The notes under the pieces are model-generated. The model saw only the letters and a program-made list of their open reading frames with translations. It ran no database searches and was not told the DNA's origin. From contig CAYOXD010000042.1 in assembly GCA_964407825.1 (NCBI GenBank), positions 1 through 23,194 on the forward strand: a stretch of 23,194 bases of DNA, in the 5' to 3' direction. This stretch comes from CAYOXD01 sp964407825 (lineage in GTDB: Bacteria; Desulfobacterota; Desulfobacteria; Desulfobacterales; JAFDDL01). Both the position numbers and the translations under genes were made by a program. The first letter of the stretch is position 1, and each line of letters starts with the position of its first letter. This document shows positions 6,161-13,535 of the stretch, piece by piece.

Positions 6161-6812
6161 CGGTTACCTCCGCCAGTAAATGATCTAATCGCGTCTTCGC
6201 AGGCACGGGATCATAGGAAAGCCATCGTTCAATGGTGTCCCACTTGAAAAGATATGCCAGCACCGCGCCAAAGTTAAAGAGGTTGTTTTGGGCCACCCGA
6301 TCGGCAAAGTCCCATACCAGGCGCAACAGGAGCCGCTCGAGGGCCAGCGTTTCACCCGCCTCGAGGAATTCCCGAGCCTTCGGAAGCCATGGATAGATGG
6401 GCAGCAGCTTGAAATTGGGATCATCCCAGTTGTGCAGGATGTGAGCCACCCGCTGGCCGACGCCCCAGGGCGCTCCGGCCGCCGGGCGCGGCAGCCCCCG
6501 CCTGCGTCGCCGCAGGGCCACCATCACCGTGCGGATCTCGGCCGGATATTGGATCATTGCCCGTAGAATCGGACTCACGACACTCTTCATCAGCCGCTCG
6601 TAGTCGGCCACCATGGCCGCGTCGGTGACCTTATCCGGGTGGCGTTGCCACTCCAGGAAGGCAGCCGCGCGCTGAACCGTCTCGGCGTGCGGGGGCAGCA
6701 GCATGGTGAGCCGTTCCCTTAGACGTACCCGGTTGATGGGCAATCGATCCGCCCGATCGAAACGGGGAAGGGCCGGCAGACTGGTCACCAGCGTATAGTA
6801 CTGATAGCGCAA
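6135..6812 (-). CDS. DUF2764-type V-ATPase operon protein
   Basis: A 225-residue protein beginning at TTG 6812, supported by GGAG seven bases upstream; the start RYQYYTLVTSLPAL resembles the YYYLVASLP opening of DUF2764 proteins. These occur between subunits E and A in V-ATPase operons of Chlamydia and Bacteroides, exactly the place it has here. The function is unproven. Because such operons lack a recognisable subunit C, it may take the place of C as the link between the central stalk and the proteolipid ring (inference). The chain is basic, helical-looking and without membrane segments. Its 3' end overlaps the A-subunit start by 26 bases. Confidence 0.75.
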   Translation of the reverse strand: MRYQYYTLVTSLPALPRFDRADRLPINRVRLRERLTMLLPPHAETVQRAAAFLEWQRHPDKVTDAAMVADYERLMKSVVSPILRAMIQYPAEIRTVMVALRRRRRGLPRPAAGAPWGVGQRVAHILHNWDDPNFKLLPIYPWLPKAREFLEAGETLALERLLLRLVWDFADRVAQNNLFNFGAVLAYLFKWDTIERWLSYDPVPAKTRLDHLLAEVTDGHRPSFN

Positions 6813-6830
6813 TTCAACACTCCTGAGGGA

Positions 6831-7508
6831 TTATATCACGCCTTGCACGATGGCGCGGAATCTGGGAATCAGGTACTTCAGCAGCAATTCGGTGATGGCC
6901 TTGCCGCTAAGGTCGATATCCAGTTCCTCGCCGGCCAGCCGAACCCGAACACCGCATTCCATATCCCCGGGTGACTGCAGCTGGATACCTTCCCTGAGCA
7001 TTTCGCTGGACAGTCCCAGGATGAAGTGGTGCAGCTGTTCCCTGCCCTTTTCGGTGAGTTCCTCCTCCCCGTTCGTTCCGGTGGTGAACAGGCAGCTGGA
7101 AAGCTGGATTTCCGGTGCCTCGCCCTTTCCGGCCGTGGTTGAGACCCGCTCGACAATGGTCAAAATCAACTGCCGAAGGAAATCCCGGTCCTGCATTTCC
7201 ATTGAGACCAGACGCCGCACCTGGGCGGCGAAAGTGGCCTGGATGTCGGATTCCAGCTGAAGCTTGGTGTCCCGAAAGGCCAGCCGAATGGCTTCATGGG
7301 CGGCCAATCGTTCCGCCTCGATTTCTTCCTGGCTCCGGCGACGTATTTCTTCCACTTCGGCTTTCGCTTCGGCAACCATTTTTTCGGTCTGCCGGCGGGC
7401 CTCCTTCAGAATACGCTCCGCCTCCCTCTGTCCTTCCCGAACGCCCTCATCGCGCAGCCGATTGATCAACTCCTGAACGCCAGAGGGCACTGTTGGCGCA
7501 TTCGCCAT
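6831..7508 (-). CDS. atpE: V-type ATPase subunit E (peripheral stalk)
   Basis: A 225-residue protein starting at ATG 7508 after GAGGAGG. The first half (about residues 15-105) is a long charged coiled coil rich in Glu, Arg and Lys (EAERILKEARRQ, EEIEAERLAAHEAIRLA), and the second half is a compact domain ending ALLLKYLIP-like with LLLKYLIPRFRAIV. This is the layout of peripheral stalk subunit E, which joins the A3B3 head to subunit I and prevents rotation. It follows subunit K by 11 bases. In the common cluster order E comes first; here it is fifth. No separate G/H partner subunit is encoded in the operon. Confidence 0.88.
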   Translation of the reverse strand: MANAPTVPSGVQELINRLRDEGVREGQREAERILKEARRQTEKMVAEAKAEVEEIRRRSQEEIEAERLAAHEAIRLAFRDTKLQLESDIQATFAAQVRRLVSMEMQDRDFLRQLILTIVERVSTTAGKGEAPEIQLSSCLFTTGTNGEEELTEKGREQLHHFILGLSSEMLREGIQLQSPGDMECGVRVRLAGEELDIDLSGKAITELLLKYLIPRFRAIVQGVI

Positions 7509-7519
7509 GTCCTACCTCC

Positions 7520-7969
7520 TCACTTGGGCAGCATGCCTGCCAACACCAGCGCAAAAACCAGGGTAAAAACGGCAAACCCTTCCACCACCGCAGCGGGCGC
7601 GATGGACAGGCCGAACACCTCCGGTTTGCTCTTGGACACATTGATCGATGAGGCGATACAATATCCTTCGTAGACCGAGCACACGAGCAGGGCGATCCCC
7701 GCCAGTAACCCCACGGCGAAGACCCCTCCGGCATTGGCCGGCAACAAGGTCTTCTTGAGGGTCAGCATGATGACGATGCCGTAGATGACCTGCGACGACG
7801 GCATCGCCGAAAGCCCGACATACTTTCCGTAGCCGCTTTCGACTTCCAGCATCGCACCGATAGCCGCTTGCCCGGCCCTTGCGCAGCCCACCATACTTCC
7901 GACGGCACCCAGCGCCATCGGTGCAAAGATGCCAATCCAGCCCAGCAGGGAGGAAGCTAGGTTATCCAC
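7520..7969 (-). CDS. atpK: V-type ATPase proteolipid subunit K (rotor ring)
   Basis: A 149-residue, very hydrophobic four-helix protein (two fused hairpins). The start is GTG 7969 with AAGGAG eight bases upstream, inside the subunit I gene, which it overlaps by 13 bases. Aligned with Enterococcus hirae NtpK, the ion site reads Met56, Ser59, Gln60 in helix 2, Glu101 in helix 3 and Glu130 in helix 4, in place of Leu61, Thr64, Gln65, Gln110 and Glu139; the Gln110-Glu139 spacing of 29 is preserved. Glu130 is the essential ion-carrying carboxylate. Glu101 replaces a neutral ligand and creates a second carboxylate. The c-ring turns against subunit I to move H+ or Na+ across the membrane; which ion is open. 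Confidence 0.93.
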   Translation of the reverse strand: MDNLASSLLGWIGIFAPMALGAVGSMVGCARAGQAAIGAMLEVESGYGKYVGLSAMPSSQVIYGIVIMLTLKKTLLPANAGGVFAVGLLAGIALLVCSVYEGYCIASSINVSKSKPEVFGLSIAPAAVVEGFAVFTLVFALVLAGMLPK

Positions 7970-9744
7970 AATGACTTCTCCTTTCTTCTAAAAGCCTTAA
8001 ACGCGTATCCTTCACCGCACCCACTCCAATTAAAAAATTCTATGAAATTGAGCCGCAGCCCATGAATAAATCCACTCGAGATGGCGATCACGAGGTTCAA
8101 CCCGTGCCCGATCAGAAGCACCAACAGGGACAGCAACAGGCCGAACCCCGGTACGTCCGCATGCAGTTGCCTTGCGATATCGTTGAAGGAGATGGCCAGG
8201 GAGGCGCTGGCTAGCCCCAGAGCGAAGAGACGCAGGTAACTCAGGGTGTCTCCGAAGGCGCCGGATAGCTTGGTCAGCCGCTCGAGGCCCATCAGGAACC
8301 GCTTGAGGGGACTGCCCTCCAATTCACTGAAAAACAGCACAAGCCCCCCTCCCAGCACCATACAGCCGAAACCGATATGCTTCACAACCGCCGCGCCCTC
8401 CGACAGGGAGTAACCGAGCCAGGCAATCAGCGCCCCGCTGAAGATCAAGATCCAGCCCAAGGGCGCCACCGCCTTCATGGACCGCCGCCAACGCCACACC
8501 ACCGCGCAATTGGCCAGAATCAGATGACCGGCGCCGATCAATAGCGATATCCGCATCAGCAGCGAATAATCCAGCATATCCACCACCTGAAGGGATTCCA
8601 GCATCGAGTGCCGCGGCGGCTCCATGCCGAAATAGCTGCCGATGAGCACCCCGTAGACCAGTGTGCCGCCGGTGATGGCCGTAAAAAGGGTCCGCAAGCG
8701 GCGGGCCGTCTCCGAATGCCCCAAGCGTTTCCAGAACCCGGCCAGACCCAGCGCCATCAGCAGACCGTAGCCCGCATCGGCCATGATCATGCCGAAGAAG
8801 ATCGTAAACGAGACAAACACGATGGGAGAGGGATCCCAATGCCAGTAGCTCGGGGTCTGGTAAAAGGAGACCAGATCTTCGCCAACGGCCAAGGAAGATG
8901 GGTTTTGAAACAACGTCGGGGGAACCTCTTCCGGGTCGGGGTCCGCATGATCCAGGACCAGCCCCGTCTCGTCTGCATACGCCTGAAGCTCGGCCATCTT
9001 TTTCTTCGGACACCAGGCCTGAAGGGCGAAGACCGGACTGTCGTCGTAGGTGCGGCCGGCCGCGTCGCCGAGCGCGGCCTGGTCCTCGAGACGGGCCAGG
9101 CTCTCATTGAGAAGCGTGCAATATCGGGTCAAACTGGTTCTGCCGGCCTGGAGATCTTCGAGCTCGAGCTCCACATCTTCCAGCCGCTGTTCCAACCTTG
9201 AAATGGACTGGGCGCCCGTGTGAACCCGTAAAACCGGCATTCCCTCGGGTTCTTTTTTCGAGAAGACCACCACATAGGAGAAGCGATTGTCCCGGTGGAC
9301 CACCTCCATGGTGATGTCCTCAACGGGGATCTCCTTGACCCGATGGTGGGGAACCACATAGAACCACAGCCGGTGGCCGGCCAACTCCTCAACGGGCGGG
9401 AAGACGAAATTTCCCCATGGCCGTAAATCCATGATTCGCCCGATGAGGAAATCACGCTCGTCGGTGAGCGTTTGGATGCGGTATTTCAGATCCAGCGCCT
9501 CTCCCTCCACCAGGGCCGCGTCAAACTCGTCTGGATTCGTCGCCTGCCTGCGCCGCACCGGGCAGCTGAGCAAAAAGCTCAACGCTTCGCGGGCTTCCGA
9601 TGAAGGTCCGATTTCATGAAGCGTTTCCTCCATGGGGCTCAACGGGATGAGATGCAGCAGCCCCATGGCCTGGAGACTGGCGAGAATCTGCCGCTTGTCC
9701 TTGAGCTGTCCGTATACGGTGACCTTTACGAGCGAGACAATCAT
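7957..9744 (-). CDS. atpI: V-type ATPase subunit I (membrane stator)
   Basis: The reading frame stays open to 10026, but the true start is ATG 9744, which overlaps the subunit D stop as ATGA and gives the family-typical opening MIVSLVKVTVYGQLKDK. The 595-residue protein has a soluble N-terminal half that docks peripheral stalks and a C-terminal half with several membrane helices. The segment LSYLRLFALGLASASLA carries the conserved Arg (about residue 505) that faces the rotor carboxylate, followed by GHGLNLVIAISSGFIHGLRLNFIEFF, the conserved last helices. It provides the ion half-channels and pairs with the proteolipid encoded immediately after it. Confidence 0.95.
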   Translation of the reverse strand: MIVSLVKVTVYGQLKDKRQILASLQAMGLLHLIPLSPMEETLHEIGPSSEAREALSFLLSCPVRRRQATNPDEFDAALVEGEALDLKYRIQTLTDERDFLIGRIMDLRPWGNFVFPPVEELAGHRLWFYVVPHHRVKEIPVEDITMEVVHRDNRFSYVVVFSKKEPEGMPVLRVHTGAQSISRLEQRLEDVELELEDLQAGRTSLTRYCTLLNESLARLEDQAALGDAAGRTYDDSPVFALQAWCPKKKMAELQAYADETGLVLDHADPDPEEVPPTLFQNPSSLAVGEDLVSFYQTPSYWHWDPSPIVFVSFTIFFGMIMADAGYGLLMALGLAGFWKRLGHSETARRLRTLFTAITGGTLVYGVLIGSYFGMEPPRHSMLESLQVVDMLDYSLLMRISLLIGAGHLILANCAVVWRWRRSMKAVAPLGWILIFSGALIAWLGYSLSEGAAVVKHIGFGCMVLGGGLVLFFSELEGSPLKRFLMGLERLTKLSGAFGDTLSYLRLFALGLASASLAISFNDIARQLHADVPGFGLLLSLLVLLIGHGLNLVIAISSGFIHGLRLNFIEFFNWSGCGEGYAFKAFRRKEKSLWIT

Positions 9745-10370
9745 GCTGCGTTCCCCTTGCGCATGAGCATACTCCGTTGCTTCTTGTGCATGGCTTTGGC
9801 GATCTTCGAGCGAACCACCGCGGAGCGTTCCGCGTCTCCGAGGTAGATCTGGATCTGGTGGATGGTCTTTTTCGTATTCGGGATCAGGATTTTCTCGAAG
9901 AGATTGACGCGCTGGGTGATACGTCGGAGCGCGATCTCCAGGAGGCGCACCCGCTCGTCCAAAACATGCAGGCCCATCTGCATTTCCGCCATTTGCTTGA
10001 GCCGTTCCACCAGAACGTCCACCCAATACGGATACGCCAACATGGAATAATTGCTGATGGTGCAGGTTACTTGCGCCAGGACCGGCAGTCTGACGCCGAC
10101 GATATTCTCCTCGTCCAATTTCACCGAATCGATCCGTACGAACCCGCTGAGGTCCTTTTCGATGTCGGCCAGCATGGGCAGTTGCTCGGCCGCCCGGTTC
10201 TTCATGCTCTCGAATTCCGCCTGGCTCTTGGCCAACTGCGTCCGCGCCCGCCCGAGCTCCAGACTGAGCTGGCGTCGCTTGAGATCCAGCGATGGCAGCA
10301 ATCGCTCATAGAGTTTGAGCTTGTCGCGTTCCTTCTGCAGGGCACTCTTGTTCAGTGCAACTTTTTCCAT
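9741..10370 (-). CDS. atpD: V-type ATPase subunit D (central rotor shaft)
   Basis: A 209-residue protein beginning MEKVALNKSALQKERDKLK. I prefer ATG 10370, preceded by AGGTG, over the in-frame GTG at 10388, which lacks a ribosome site. Long N- and C-terminal helices (LKLYERLLPSLDLKRRQL; ALRRITQRVNLFEKILIPN) form the coiled-coil shaft that rotates inside the A3B3 head, equivalent to F-type gamma. The stop overlaps the start of subunit I by four bases (ATGA). About 73 bases separate it from subunit B, the widest gap in the operon. Subunit F, the usual partner of D, was not found. Confidence 0.95.
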   Translation of the reverse strand: MEKVALNKSALQKERDKLKLYERLLPSLDLKRRQLSLELGRARTQLAKSQAEFESMKNRAAEQLPMLADIEKDLSGFVRIDSVKLDEENIVGVRLPVLAQVTCTISNYSMLAYPYWVDVLVERLKQMAEMQMGLHVLDERVRLLEIALRRITQRVNLFEKILIPNTKKTIHQIQIYLGDAERSAVVRSKIAKAMHKKQRSMLMRKGNAA

Positions 10371-10443
10371 ACCGGGATCACCTGTCACTCACGCCGCGAA
10401 TTTCTCAATAACGAACCGTGTTTCGCCCCTTCGCAGCCCCGCA

Positions 10444-11766
10444 TCACGCCACGCTGCGCGGGAAATATTCATCGATCAGGGTCTGTTTCATCAACAATTC
10501 CTGGGGCTCAAAACATTCCGCAAGCGTTTCCCAGCACAGATTCAACCCTTCGATCACCGAAATGGACACGTTGATGTCCATGAACCGCTCTCGAAACAGA
10601 TTGCCGAATTTAAGCAATTTGTGGTCGAAGGGGGAGAGTTCGAACGCCATGGCCTGCTTTTTCTCCGCCTCCTTGGCGCTGGCGTAGAGTCGGATCATGG
10701 TATTCATGATCTGGCTGTGATCTTCCCGGGTGGCCTTGCCGACCACATGCTGTTTCAGTCGCGACAGGGAGCCGAAGGGATCGATGACGCCGTCATGCAG
10801 GTAAAACTGACCCTCGGTGATATAGCCGGTATTATCCGGAACCGGATGGGTGACATCATCTCCCGGCATGGTGGTGGCCGTCAGGATGGTCACCGAACCG
10901 GCCCCCTTGAAATCGCAGGCTTTTTCATACCGTCTGGCCAGCTGGGTATAGAGATCCCCCATATACCCGCGGGCGGCCGGCACCCGCTCCATGGCGATCC
11001 CGATTTCCTTCATGGCATCGGCGTAAGCCGTCATGTCGGTCATCAGCACCAGGACCCGTTTGTTTTCCTCCACTGCGAACCGTTCCGCCACGGCAAGGGC
11101 CAGATCCGGCACCAGCAGCCTCTCGACAATGGGATCGGAGGCCTGATTGACGAACATGATGGTGCGGTGGAAGACGCCGTGTTCCTCGAACACCGAACGG
11201 AAAAAATAATAATCGTCAAAGATCAGACCCAGCCCTGCAAACACCACCACATCCGCGTCCGCCTGAAAACCGATCCGCGCCAGCAGTTCGTTATAGGGTT
11301 CCCCGGCCACCGAAAAAATAGGGATCTTCTGACTTTCAACCAGACAGTTGAACAGATCGATCATGGGCACATTGGTTTCGATCATCCGCGTCGGCATGAT
11401 GCGCATCATCGGATTGATGGTGGGGCTGCTGGCCTTGATTCTGGGCTCGGAGGAAAGATCCGGACCGCCGTCGATGGGCTCACCCGAGCCGTTGAACACG
11501 CGCCCCAGGATATTATCCGAATAGGTGACATCCAGCGGATGGCCGAGAAACCTCACCGTCGCCTCCGTGGACAGGCCTTTGCCACCAGCGAAGACCTGCA
11601 GGGTGACCACGTCCTCGTCCAATTCGATGACCTTGGCCAGGCAGGTCTCTCCGTCCACATTTTCAACTATGGCCAAGTCTCCAAATGCCACCTCTTTTCC
11701 CCGAACCCGTACCGTGTCACCAACGATTTCGAGCAGCCGCGTATGTCGGACCAATTCAACAACCAT
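10444..11766 (-). CDS. atpB: V-type ATPase regulatory subunit B
   Basis: A 440-residue non-catalytic nucleotide-binding subunit of the A3B3 head. In place of a Walker A loop it has FSVAGEPYNELLARI; the downstream TMPGDDVTHPVPDNTGYITEGQ is diagnostic for B subunits. Length fits the family (about 430-460). ATG 11766 has AAGGAA eight bases upstream. It is the first gene of the operon, preceded by about 490 bases without a gene. Normally B follows A directly; here A and B lie at opposite ends of the operon although they are needed in equal amounts. Confidence 0.96.
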   Translation of the reverse strand: MVVELVRHTRLLEIVGDTVRVRGKEVAFGDLAIVENVDGETCLAKVIELDEDVVTLQVFAGGKGLSTEATVRFLGHPLDVTYSDNILGRVFNGSGEPIDGGPDLSSEPRIKASSPTINPMMRIMPTRMIETNVPMIDLFNCLVESQKIPIFSVAGEPYNELLARIGFQADADVVVFAGLGLIFDDYYFFRSVFEEHGVFHRTIMFVNQASDPIVERLLVPDLALAVAERFAVEENKRVLVLMTDMTAYADAMKEIGIAMERVPAARGYMGDLYTQLARRYEKACDFKGAGSVTILTATTMPGDDVTHPVPDNTGYITEGQFYLHDGVIDPFGSLSRLKQHVVGKATREDHSQIMNTMIRLYASAKEAEKKQAMAFELSPFDHKLLKFGNLFRERFMDINVSISVIEGLNLCWETLAECFEPQELLMKQTLIDEYFPRSVA

Positions 11767-11932
11767 AACTTAATTTCCTTGCCCTATTAAGGATTCCCGC
11801 AACATCATATCCCTTGGCGTCCATCTGTTATCAGTTACTACCCTCTCTAACCGATCCGGTTGGTTAAGCCTCATCCTAAGGCACCGGTCAGCTACTGATA
11901 ATTTTCTTTGCTTGAAATTTGGATGAACTTTT

Positions 11933-11961
11933 ACTTTAAAATAACGTTCACAAAAATGCAA
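11933..11961 (-). promoter_or_regulatory. Possible promoter of V-ATPase operon
   Basis: Read on the minus strand: TTGCAT (11961-11956), a 17-base spacer and TAAAGT (11938-11933), in an AT-rich patch about 170 bases upstream of subunit B. Matches to consensus are moderate, so this is a candidate only. Confidence 0.3.
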
Positions 11962-12005
11962 TAGACAATCTTACCTCGCGTCATCGAGTCAAAAGTTAAG
12001 GAGGA

Positions 12006-12031
12006 TCAAGGCCATGCCGAACCGGCCTTGA
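12006..12031 (+). repeat. Inverted repeat TCAAGGCC / GGCCTTGA enclosing a start codon
   Basis: TCAAGGCC (12006-12013) and GGCCTTGA (12024-12031) form a perfect eight-base stem with a ten-base loop. AAGGAGG at 11998-12004 and ATG at 12014 would open a five-residue minigene M-P-N-R-P-stop whose stop ends the right arm. TTGACT at 12028-12033 could also be a -35 box, with TATTGT 18 bases later. The same arms recur at 20612-20661. Confidence 0.4.
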
Positions 12032-12081
12032 CTGTTCGAACGATACGAGATTATTGTTTAACAACTGAACAAAGGAGGGTG

Positions 12082-12126
12082 ATGCACGCATCTTCCCCCT
12101 CTTGGCCACAATTATCGAGAGGATGA
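12082..12126 (+). CDS. Very short SD-led ORF (possible leader peptide)
   Basis: AAAGGAGGG is followed almost at once by ATG 12082 and a 14-codon frame (MHASSPSWPQLSRG) ending at TGA 12126. The ribosome site is strong but very close to the ATG. It lies about 130 bases upstream of the MFS gene and could be a leader peptide or a relic of a lost gene; protein-level function cannot be argued. Confidence 0.2.
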   Translation: MHASSPSWPQLSRG

Positions 12127-12141
12127 TTTGAAATTTCCAGG

Positions 12142-12195
12142 TCGGAATCGGGATCAAAGTCGTTTGCACCATTCGATCCCGATTTCGATCCCGAT
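12142..12195. repeat. (GGGATC)n palindromic element, copy 2
   Basis: TCGGAATCGGGATC (12142-12155) pairs with GATCCCGATTTCGA (12175-12188): 13 Watson-Crick pairs plus one G-U, with a 19-base loop; another TCCCGAT follows to 12195. It is built from the same units as the element at 1875-1927, some 10 kb away, and again lies in an intergenic region. Confidence 0.6.
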
Positions 12196-12253
12196 AAGCA
12201 ATTTTGCGAGACAGGCTCTCAGAATGAGTCTATAAGAATCTCAGGACGGCCCC

Positions 12254-13408
12254 GTGAAGCAGCTGACCCGTACCCCCATGTACCGATTTCTGATCGTTCT
12301 GACCATCAGCTCCACCGTTGGGCTCCAGGCCTGGCGCACCCTGTTCAACAACTTCGCCGTGGAGGTGGCGGGCCTCAATGGCGAGCACATCGGTGTCATC
12401 CAATCGGTTCGCGAGATCCCGGGGTTTCTTGCGCTCCTGGCCATCTATATGCTGCTGATCATGAAGGAACACCGGCTTTCAGCGCTTTCCATCCTCATCC
12501 TGGGGGCCGGCGTGGCAGCCACCGGCGCCTTTCCGAGCTACGAAGGGCTGGTTTTCACCACGCTCCTGATGAGTTTCGGCTTCCACTATTACGAGACCAC
12601 CAACCAGTCCCTCACCCTGCAGTATTTCGACCAATCGGCCTCGCCGCTCGTTTTCGGCCGCCAGCGGGCGGCGGCCGCGGCCTCCAACATCGGTGTCGGC
12701 GCCCTCATCTTTCTTCTATCCGGTGTGCTGCCCTATGCCGATATCTATCTGCTGGTGGGATTGCTGGTGGCGGCCGTCGGGATCTGGGGATGGCGGCAGA
12801 ACCCGGAAACCCGGCAGCCCGTGGTGCAGTTCAAGCGGATGATCCTGCGGCGGCGCTATTGGCTCTTTTATCTTCTCACTTTCATGTCCGGCGCCAGGAG
12901 GCAGATATTCGTGGCCTTTGCGGTATTTCTCATGGTGAAAAAGTTCGACTACACCGTGCAGGAGGTCACCGCGCTCTTCATGGTCAACAACGCCGTCAAC
13001 TATTTCGCCAGCCCGATGATCGGGAAGGCCATCACCCGTTTCGGCGAACGGAAGGTCATGTCCCTGGAATACGCAAGCCTTATCGCCATTTTTACGGCCT
13101 ATGCCTTCGTGCAGTCCAAGTGGGTTGTGGCGCTGCTCTACATCCTGGACTACCTCTTTTTCAATTTCTCCATCGCCGTAAGAACCTATTTCCAGAAGGT
13201 GGGAGATCCTGCGGACATCGCACCGAGCATGTCCGTGGGATTCACCATCAACCACATCGCGGCCGTTATCCTCCCGGCCATCGGCGGAGTGCTGTGGATG
13301 ATGGATTACAGGATCGTTTTTCTCGCCGGCGCGGCCATGAGTCTGATGTCACTCCTGGCCGTCCAGGCCATCCGCCTGCCAAGACGGAAAACCGCCTCGG
13401 GTCCATAG
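12254..13408 (+). CDS. MFS transporter
   Basis: A 384-residue integral membrane protein with about eleven to twelve hydrophobic helices and no cleaved signal peptide. The start is GTG 12254 with AGGA about eight bases upstream; the ATG at 12278 lacks a ribosome site. The two-half layout with a basic central loop (QFKRMILRRRYWLF, about residue 190-205) and the helix-helix loop GKAITRFGERKVM, resembling the MFS motif between helices, support the major facilitator superfamily. Substrate cannot be predicted. It stands as a single gene converging on the TIM-barrel isomerase gene, so a sugar or small-metabolite substrate is possible but only by weak context. Confidence 0.85.
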   Translation: MKQLTRTPMYRFLIVLTISSTVGLQAWRTLFNNFAVEVAGLNGEHIGVIQSVREIPGFLALLAIYMLLIMKEHRLSALSILILGAGVAATGAFPSYEGLVFTTLLMSFGFHYYETTNQSLTLQYFDQSASPLVFGRQRAAAAASNIGVGALIFLLSGVLPYADIYLLVGLLVAAVGIWGWRQNPETRQPVVQFKRMILRRRYWLFYLLTFMSGARRQIFVAFAVFLMVKKFDYTVQEVTALFMVNNAVNYFASPMIGKAITRFGERKVMSLEYASLIAIFTAYAFVQSKWVVALLYILDYLFFNFSIAVRTYFQKVGDPADIAPSMSVGFTINHIAAVILPAIGGVLWMMDYRIVFLAGAAMSLMSLLAVQAIRLPRRKTASGP

Positions 13409-13480
13409 GGCCCCGCCTCGGAATCGAACACGGCTCAAACAATTCCCGGTGAACGGCAGTGGAATCTTGCACGACGCAGG

Positions 13481-13512
13481 GGGGGGTGTCCCGGGGGTCT
13501 TGGGATCCCCCC
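13481..13512. terminator. Bidirectional G/C-rich hairpin between convergent genes
   Basis: GGGGGG (13481-13486) pairs with CCCCCC (13507-13512), with an inner TCCC/GGGA stem (13489-13492 / 13502-13505) around a nine-base loop, midway between two convergent stop codons. It has no T-tract. An adjacent perfect palindrome TCACCGGTGA lies at 13521-13530. Confidence 0.45.
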
Positions 13513-13535
13513 ATGGCACCTCACCGGTGATTGAC

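Larger units (their letters stand above)
11767..12253. other. Long divergent intergenic region between V-ATPase operon and MFS gene
   Basis: 487 bases without a normal-sized gene. It holds the candidate V-ATPase promoter, the inverted repeat at 12006-12031, two very short ORFs with good ribosome sites (12014 and 12082) and a (GGGATC)n palindrome. A 63-codon minus-strand frame at 11770-11961 has no family resemblance and overlaps the promoter-like patch, so I leave it out. Confidence 0.6.

Noticed and set aside
9745..10026. N-terminal extension of the subunit I reading frame
   Set aside because: It overlaps subunit D in another frame, is Pro/Arg/Gly-rich, and the family start is at 9744 with an ATGA overlap.
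9777..10574. 265-codon plus-strand frame opposite subunit D
   Set aside because: Shadow of subunit D, running into the B/D gap without any family features.
10315..11790. 491-codon plus-strand frame opposite V-ATPase subunit B
   Set aside because: Exact antisense of a clear subunit B gene; composition rich in His, Gly and Arg as expected of a shadow frame in GC-rich DNA.
11770..11961. 63-codon minus-strand ORF just upstream of subunit B
   Set aside because: No family resemblance, spans an AT-rich promoter-like patch, and lacks a good ribosome site.
12716..13255. 179-codon minus-strand frame inside the MFS gene
   Set aside because: Charged, His-rich shadow of a hydrophobic membrane protein gene.
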